Both the position numbers and the translations under genes were made by a program. Below, in pieces: positions 60,092-64,000 of a stretch of 64,000 nucleotides of DNA; position 1 is the stretch's first letter; the number at the start of each line of letters is the position of its first letter. The notes beneath the pieces are model-generated. The model did no database searches, was not told where the DNA came from, and saw nothing but the letters and a program-made list of their open reading frames with translations. The stretch is from assembly GCF_018332715.1 (NCBI RefSeq), contig NZ_BOQP01000005.1, positions 37,519 to 101,518 of the forward strand, in the 5' to 3' direction. Source of the stretch: Winogradskya consettensis. GTDB taxonomy: Bacteria; Actinomycetota; Actinomycetes; Mycobacteriales; Micromonosporaceae.

Positions 60092-60652
60092 TTATCGCTT
60101 GGTGCGCAGACCGTCCAATGCGAACATCAGCACCCGGTCGCGCTGGTCGACGTCGACGAACGCCGCCGAGGTGAGGCCGGAGACCAGTCGCAGGACGTCG
60201 TCGAAGGCGGCGTCGGCGCGGACCTCACCGGCCTGCTGGGCACGGAGCAGCAGCGGTTCGCCGGCCTCGTACATCGTGGCGCGGCAGGCCCTGAACATGT
60301 CGGACTCGCGGTTGAGCGCCTCGATGATGGCGCGCTTGGTCCCCACGTAGTCGACGAAGCGTTTCAGCCAGGTGGTCAGCGCCTCCCACGGCGGCAGATC
60401 CGTCACCTCGGCGGCGACCTTGCTGAGCTGGTTGATCTCCTCGACGTAGACGCTCTCGAAGAGGTCCTTGCGCGTCGGGAAGTTGCGATAGAGGGTGCCG
60501 ATGCCGACCCCGGCGCGCTTGGCGATGTCCTCGAGCGAGGCCTCGGTGCCACCCTCGGCGAACGCGTCACGGGCCGCGGCGAGGAGCGCGTCGAAGTTAC
60601 GGCGGGCGTCGGCGCGCTGCGGGCGGCGTACGGTCACCGGCACTTCGGTCAT
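60092..60652 (-). CDS. TetR-family repressor
   Basis: A 186-residue TetR regulator. The HTH reads NFDALLAAARDAFAEGGTEASLEDIAKRAGVGIGTLYRNFPTRKDLFESVY, a textbook TetR_N domain. The ligand domain ends QRDRVLMFALDGLRTKR. ATG 60652 follows GAGGAGGG and is preferred over an upstream frame. It is divergent from an MFS efflux gene across only 63 bp containing two near-identical operator-like sites, so it should repress that pump and itself. Confidence 0.9.
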   Translation of the reverse strand: MTEVPVTVRRPQRADARRNFDALLAAARDAFAEGGTEASLEDIAKRAGVGIGTLYRNFPTRKDLFESVYVEEINQLSKVAAEVTDLPPWEALTTWLKRFVDYVGTKRAIIEALNRESDMFRACRATMYEAGEPLLLRAQQAGEVRADAAFDDVLRLVSGLTSAAFVDVDQRDRVLMFALDGLRTKR

Positions 60653-60687
60653 GGTAACCCTCCTCACATCTCCCGGCATTGCGAACC

Positions 60688-60722
60688 GGAGGCATACCTC
60701 CGCTAAGGTGGAGGCATGCCTC
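60688..60722. promoter_or_regulatory. Two TetR operator-like sites GGAGGCATRCCTC
   Basis: GGAGGCATACCTC at 60688-60700 and GGAGGCATGCCTC at 60710-60722, spaced 22 bp (two helical turns). Each is a palindrome or near-palindrome. The second covers the ribosome site and ATG of the MFS gene, so a bound repressor would block both transcription and access to the start. Confidence 0.6.
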
Positions 60723-62155
60723 GACTTTATCAGAGCTCGCCGCGGATCACGTTTGCGGTGCTCGCGGCCGCCGCGGCCGCCTTCTCACTGATGCAGTCGC
60801 TGGTGACGCCGGTGCTGCCGACGATCCAGCAGGATCTGCACACGAGCGCCGGGACCGTGACCTGGGTGCTCACCGCGTGGCTGCTCTCCGCCTCCGTCGC
60901 GACCCCGCTGATGGGCCGGATCAGCGACATGCTCGGCAAGGACCGCACGCTGCTGGTCGCCCTCGCCGCGATCGCCGTCGGCTGCCTGCTCGCCGCGGTC
61001 GCCCCGAACATCGGCGTGCTCATCGTCGCCCGGATCGTCCAGGGCCTCGGCGGCGCCGTCTTCCCCGTCTCGTTCGGCATCATCCGCGACGAGTTCCCGC
61101 CCGCCCGGGTCGCCTCCGCGGTCGGCGTACTGGCCGCCGTCATCGCCAGCGGCAGCGGCCTCGGCATCGTGCTCGCCGGCCCGATCGTCGGCGCGCTGGA
61201 CTGGCGCTGGCTGTTCTGGATCCCGATGATCGTGGTCGTCCTCGTCGGGGTGCTCGCCTGGCGCGTCGTCCCCGCCTCACCCGTGCGCACCCCCGGCAAG
61301 GTCAACTGGCTGTCCGCGGCGCTGCTCTCGGGGTGGCTCGTCGCTCTTCTGCTCCCACTCAGTAAAGCGACCGCGTGGGGATGGGGCTCCGGGCGTACCG
61401 TCGGACTGTTTGTTGTCGCTCTTGTGCTCTTCGCCGGATGGTTCGTCGCTGAGCTGCGGTCGGCCAATCCCCTGATCGACATGCGCATGATGCGACTGCC
61501 CGCGGTCTGGACCACCAACCTGGTCGCCCTGCTCTTCGGCGCCGCGATGTTCGGCGTCTTCGCCTTCCTGCCGCAGCTGATGCAGGTGCCGGCCTCCACC
61601 GGCTACGGGTTCGGCGAGGACATCACCGGGGCCGGGCTGCTCATGCTGCCGATGCTGGTCGCGATGGCCGTCTTCGGCTCGCTCAGCGGACCGCTCTCGC
61701 GATGGGCCGGCAGCAAGGCGCAGCTGCTCATCGGCGCCGGCCTGGGCACTCTCGCCTGCCTGGCGTTCGCGCTGCGGCACGACGAGAAATGGGCGGTCGC
61801 GGTGGGCGGTGCGGTCTTCGGGATCGGGCTCGGCCTGGTCTACTCCTCGCTGATCAACCTGATCGTCCAGGCGGTGCCGCCCCACCAGACCGGCACGGCG
61901 AGCGGCATGAACACCAATATCCGTACGGTCGGAGCGTCCATCGGCACCGCCATCGTCAGCGCCGTCATCACCAGCCACCCGGCCGCCGCCACCGGACTTC
62001 CCGCCGAGAGTGGCTACACGATGGCGTTCCTGCTGCTCGCGGCTGCCGGGGCCGCGGCCTTCCTGGTGGCGCTGCTGGTTCCCGCCGCCAAGCGGGTCGC
62101 ACCTCCCGCGACCACGCCTGCGGTTCTTCCGGAGCTGGCTCCCGTCGAGGTCTGA
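60716..62155 (+). CDS. MFS multidrug efflux transporter, DHA2 (14-TMS) type
   Basis: A 479-residue major facilitator. The N-terminal helices include VTWVLTAWLLSASVATPLMGRISDMLGKDRTLL (motif A, G-x-x-x-D) and IVARIVQGLGGAVFPVSFGIIRDEFPPARVASAVG (motif C-like). A middle helical pair and GTASGMNTNIRTVGASIGTAIVSAV near the C-terminus are typical of DHA2 drug:H+ antiporters. Controlled by the divergent TetR. It is probably a general drug pump and not specific to the cluster 12 kb away. Confidence 0.92.
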   Translation: MPRLYQSSPRITFAVLAAAAAAFSLMQSLVTPVLPTIQQDLHTSAGTVTWVLTAWLLSASVATPLMGRISDMLGKDRTLLVALAAIAVGCLLAAVAPNIGVLIVARIVQGLGGAVFPVSFGIIRDEFPPARVASAVGVLAAVIASGSGLGIVLAGPIVGALDWRWLFWIPMIVVVLVGVLAWRVVPASPVRTPGKVNWLSAALLSGWLVALLLPLSKATAWGWGSGRTVGLFVVALVLFAGWFVAELRSANPLIDMRMMRLPAVWTTNLVALLFGAAMFGVFAFLPQLMQVPASTGYGFGEDITGAGLLMLPMLVAMAVFGSLSGPLSRWAGSKAQLLIGAGLGTLACLAFALRHDEKWAVAVGGAVFGIGLGLVYSSLINLIVQAVPPHQTGTASGMNTNIRTVGASIGTAIVSAVITSHPAAATGLPAESGYTMAFLLLAAAGAAAFLVALLVPAAKRVAPPATTPAVLPELAPVEV

Positions 62156-62162
62156 CATGGTT

Positions 62163-62193
62163 GCGGCGGGCGACCTGTGTGGTCGCCCGCCGC
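62163..62193. terminator. Terminator between MFS and YihY genes
   Basis: GCGGCGGGCGACC (62163-62175) and GGTCGCCCGCCGC (62181-62193) form a perfect 13-bp stem with a 5-nt loop, followed on the + strand by TTTCGTT. It ends the MFS transcript and may also serve the convergent gene. Confidence 0.88.
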
Positions 62194-62206
62194 TTTCGTT
62201 CTGCTG

Positions 62207-63289
62207 CTAGTTCGTACTCAACCCCTGCTCGCTGCCCTTCTTGAGCTTGCGGTCGTCGCGCAGCTGCAGGAACGGCTCGTCGTCAGGGTCGTGACCGGCG
62301 GCGATCGCCCGGCCGCGCTCCAGCTCGGCGTCGAGCTCGGCGCCCAGCATGATCGCCATGTTCGTGATCCAGAGCCAGACCAGGAACGCGATGACACCAC
62401 CGAGCGTGCCGTACGTTTTGTTGTAGTTGGCGAAGTACGCCAGGTAGAGCGCGAACCCACCGGACGCCACGACCCAGAGCAGCACGGCGAAGATCCCGCC
62501 CGGGCTGATCCAGCGGAAGCCACCGGTCTTGGCGTTCGGCGACGCCCAGTAGAGAATCGCGAACATCAGGCTGACCAGGATGATCAGCACCGGCCACTTG
62601 GCGATGTTCCAGGTGGTCACGGCCGCCGACCCGAGCCCGATCGTGTCACCCACGGCCTCGGCCAGGCTGCCGGTGAAGACCACGATCACCGCGGAAAGAA
62701 TCAACATGACGCCGACAACCGCGGTGACGCCGACCCGGATCGGGAGCGTCTTCCAGATCGGCCGGCCCTCGGGCACGTCGTAGATCGCATTCGACGCCCG
62801 CATGAACGCGGCGATGTAACCGGACGCCGACCAGAACGCCAGCACCAGACCGAAGATCGCGGCGAAGCCCGCCGTCCCCGAGTCGGACACCTGCCCGAGC
62901 ACCTGGTTGACCAGGTCCTTGATCTGATCCGGGGCCACCTGGTTCAGGGTCTCGGTGACAGTCTCTTTCCCGTCCTTGCTCAGCAGCCCGAGGATGGAGA
63001 CCAGCACCAGCGCGCCGGGGAAGATCGACAGCACGCCGTAGTAGGTCAGCGCCGCGGCCCAGTCCGAGATGTTGTCCTCGGAGAACTGCTTGAAGGTCCG
63101 CTTCAGCGCTGCCAGGATGCCCTTGCCGTGCAGCTGTGCAGGACTGTCCGGGCCGGCCTTCGGATCCGGGGCGTCAAGGTTGTAATCCTTGTCCTCACCG
63201 GTACGCGTCGTAGCCGTACCCTCGCCGTCGGCATCCCGCGCTCCGGCGGCATGCGCGCCATCTTTGTCGTCTTTGTGCCGAAGCTTCAT
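62207..63289 (-). CDS. YihY/BrkB-family inner membrane protein
   Basis: A 360-residue polytopic protein. A charged N-terminus (about 60 residues rich in D, K, E) precedes WAAALTYYGVLSIFPGALVLVSILG, the YihY signature. ASGYIAAFMRASNAIYDVPEGRPIWKTLPIRVGVT and GFRWISPGGIFAVLLWVVASGGFALYL follow, with about six helices. Known as virulence factor BrkB-like or putative ribonuclease BN in older annotations, though RNase activity is not supported. ATG 63289 follows GAGGGATCC. Housekeeping envelope protein of unknown role. Confidence 0.88.
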   Translation of the reverse strand: MKLRHKDDKDGAHAAGARDADGEGTATTRTGEDKDYNLDAPDPKAGPDSPAQLHGKGILAALKRTFKQFSEDNISDWAAALTYYGVLSIFPGALVLVSILGLLSKDGKETVTETLNQVAPDQIKDLVNQVLGQVSDSGTAGFAAIFGLVLAFWSASGYIAAFMRASNAIYDVPEGRPIWKTLPIRVGVTAVVGVMLILSAVIVVFTGSLAEAVGDTIGLGSAAVTTWNIAKWPVLIILVSLMFAILYWASPNAKTGGFRWISPGGIFAVLLWVVASGGFALYLAYFANYNKTYGTLGGVIAFLVWLWITNMAIMLGAELDAELERGRAIAAGHDPDDEPFLQLRDDRKLKKGSEQGLSTN

Positions 63290-63419
63290 AGTCGGGGATC
63301 CCTCCAGGGGCACTGCACGTCGATTCGTCACCACCGGCCCTTACAGCTGGCCTGAGCAGGTGATGCCCGTCATGCAGGAGCTCTAACCCCAGGTCCGCCA
63401 TTTGGCTCACATACTACGG

Positions 63420-63455
63420 TTGACGTTATATGGTGCCGGACTTAATATCGGCCCC
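63420..63455 (+). promoter_or_regulatory. Consensus promoter, probably leaderless, of the PadR gene
   Basis: TTGACG (63420-63425) and TAATAT (63443-63448) are separated by 17 bp, a near-perfect housekeeping-sigma promoter. The -10 box ends 7 nt before the ATG at 63456, so the transcript should start at or next to the start codon. Confidence 0.7.
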
Positions 63456-63791
63456 ATGCAAGAACCGACCTTCCTCATCCTCACCGCCCTGGCAGCCCAG
63501 CCCCTGCACGGTTACGGCGTCATCCAATCCGTCACCGACCTGTCAGCCGGCGACGTGAAACTCCGCCCCGGCACGCTCTACGGCGCCCTGGACCGCCTCG
63601 CCGAGCAGGGCATGATCGAGGTCGACCGCGAAGAAGCCATCGAAGGCCGCCTCCGCCGCTACTACCGCCTCAGCGAAACCGGCGCCACCACCCTGCAAGA
63701 ACAGGCCACCCGCCTGCACCGCAACGCCGCCGCCGCCGAGTCCCAGCTCGGCAAACGCCCCGGCTTCACCCTCGGCCTGACCGGCGCTTGA
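63456..63791 (+). CDS. PadR-family transcriptional regulator
   Basis: A 111-residue winged-helix protein. MQEPTFLILTALAAQPLHGYGVIQSV opens the domain, LRPGTLYGALDRLAEQGMIEVDREEAIEGRLRRYYRLSETGATTL is the canonical PadR recognition helix and wing, and the C-terminal helix is short (PadR-s1 class). The ATG at 63456 fits both the family N-terminus and a consensus promoter just upstream. Its target is not visible; partner genes may lie beyond the repeat at the window end. Confidence 0.92.
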   Translation: MQEPTFLILTALAAQPLHGYGVIQSVTDLSAGDVKLRPGTLYGALDRLAEQGMIEVDREEAIEGRLRRYYRLSETGATTLQEQATRLHRNAAAAESQLGKRPGFTLGLTGA

Positions 63792-63793
63792 GC

Positions 63794-64000
63794 TCAGCCC
63801 CGGAGCCCAAGCCGCGAGCTCAGCCCTCGCACGCGGGCGCAGGCTCAGTCCCCGCGCACAAGCCCTGGCCTCAGCCCCTGCAAGCGGGCCGTAGGCTCAG
63901 CCCCCGCGCACAAGCCCTGGCCTCAGCCCCTGCAAGCGGGCCGTAGGCTCAGCCCCCGCGCACAAGCCCTGGCCTCAGCCCCTGCAAGCGGGCCGTAGGC
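63794..64000. repeat. 52-bp tandem repeat, continuing off the window
   Basis: Near-identical units at 63844-63895, 63896-63947 and 63948-63999, preceded by one degenerate unit from 63794. Each unit contains CTCAGCCCCCGCGCACAAGC, then CCTGGCCTCAGCCCCTG, then CAAGCGGGCCGTAGG. The length is not a multiple of 3 and stop codons recur, so it is not coding. The tandem, contiguous layout without unique spacers rules out a CRISPR array. It is minisatellite-like, just after the padR stop. Confidence 0.9.

Noticed and set aside
63794..64000. Possible CRISPR array at the window end
   Set aside because: Units are contiguous 52-bp tandem copies without unique spacers and no cas genes are present.

Overview
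The window is high-GC actinomycete DNA: tightly packed genes, ATGA/GTGA start-stop overlaps, many GTG starts, and at least two promoters that look leaderless. A Micromonosporaceae-type host such as Actinoplanes or Micromonospora is plausible, but that is inference from gene content and no marker gene fixes it. About 48 kb (roughly 0.7 to 48.7 kb) is one biosynthetic gene cluster. The last 15 kb is ordinary flanking chromosome.

Layout. 0.7-16.7 kb (+ strand): a glycosyltransferase, nitroreductase, quinone-oxidoreductase-like enzyme, DegT aminotransferase, P450 with its own ferredoxin, a PEP-synthase/rifampin-phosphotransferase-like enzyme, an amidohydrolase, MarR regulator, flavin monooxygenase, two paralogous integral membrane proteins and a fused two-NBD ABC exporter. 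16.7-23.1 kb: dTDP-sugar genes (3,5-epimerase, 2,3-dehydratase, 3-ketoreductase, 4-ketoreductase), a DUF1772 protein, an O-methyltransferase and an exported tyrosine-phosphatase-like protein. 23.5-23.9 kb: repeats, with one copy of a 0.2-kb structured repeat and a MITE-like element. 23.9-25.6 kb: a regulator and a divergent hydrolase. 25.7-28.0 kb (-): two glycosyltransferases. 28.2-36.4 kb (+): two NRPS proteins, an FAD oxidoreductase and an alpha/beta hydrolase. 42.4-36.5 kb (-): a type II polyketide operon ordered TcmI-type cyclase, cupin cyclase, KS-alpha, KS-beta/CLF, ACP, aromatase, DUF1772, ketoreductase and two ABM monooxygenases. 42.5-48.7 kb: a further NDP-sugar reductase, an IS5-type insertion inside the second copy of the 0.2-kb repeat, an E1-type sugar 3-dehydratase, and rmlA-rmlB.

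How the parts fit together. The minimal PKS with SRPBCC, cupin and TcmI-type cyclases, a ketoreductase and two ABM oxygenases resembles gene sets for aromatic polyketides of the tetracenomycin/pentangular polyphenol type. The sugar genes can build a dTDP-4-keto-2,3,6-trideoxyhexose. This could be transaminated to a forosamine/tolyposamine-type aminosugar or epimerised and reduced to a rhodinose-type sugar, and three glycosyltransferases are present. The NRPS pair has the unusual order PCP-C-A plus A-PCP-C with no thioesterase domain, and may attach one or two amino acids to the aromatic core or a sugar. The product is therefore predicted to be a glycosylated aromatic polyketide-peptide hybrid. 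I cannot name a known compound for it. Export and self-protection are suggested by the fused ABC transporter, the MarR operon and possibly the Rph-like enzyme.

Flank (48.9-64.0 kb): a membrane flippase-like protein, tRNA-Asn, a YtxH-like small protein, two TIM-barrel isomerase-like genes, a complete sugar ABC transporter operon with a ROK protein and a Gfo/Idh dehydrogenase, a TetR/MFS efflux pair with two near-identical operator sites, a YihY/BrkB membrane protein, a PadR regulator, and a 52-bp tandem repeat that runs off the end of the window.
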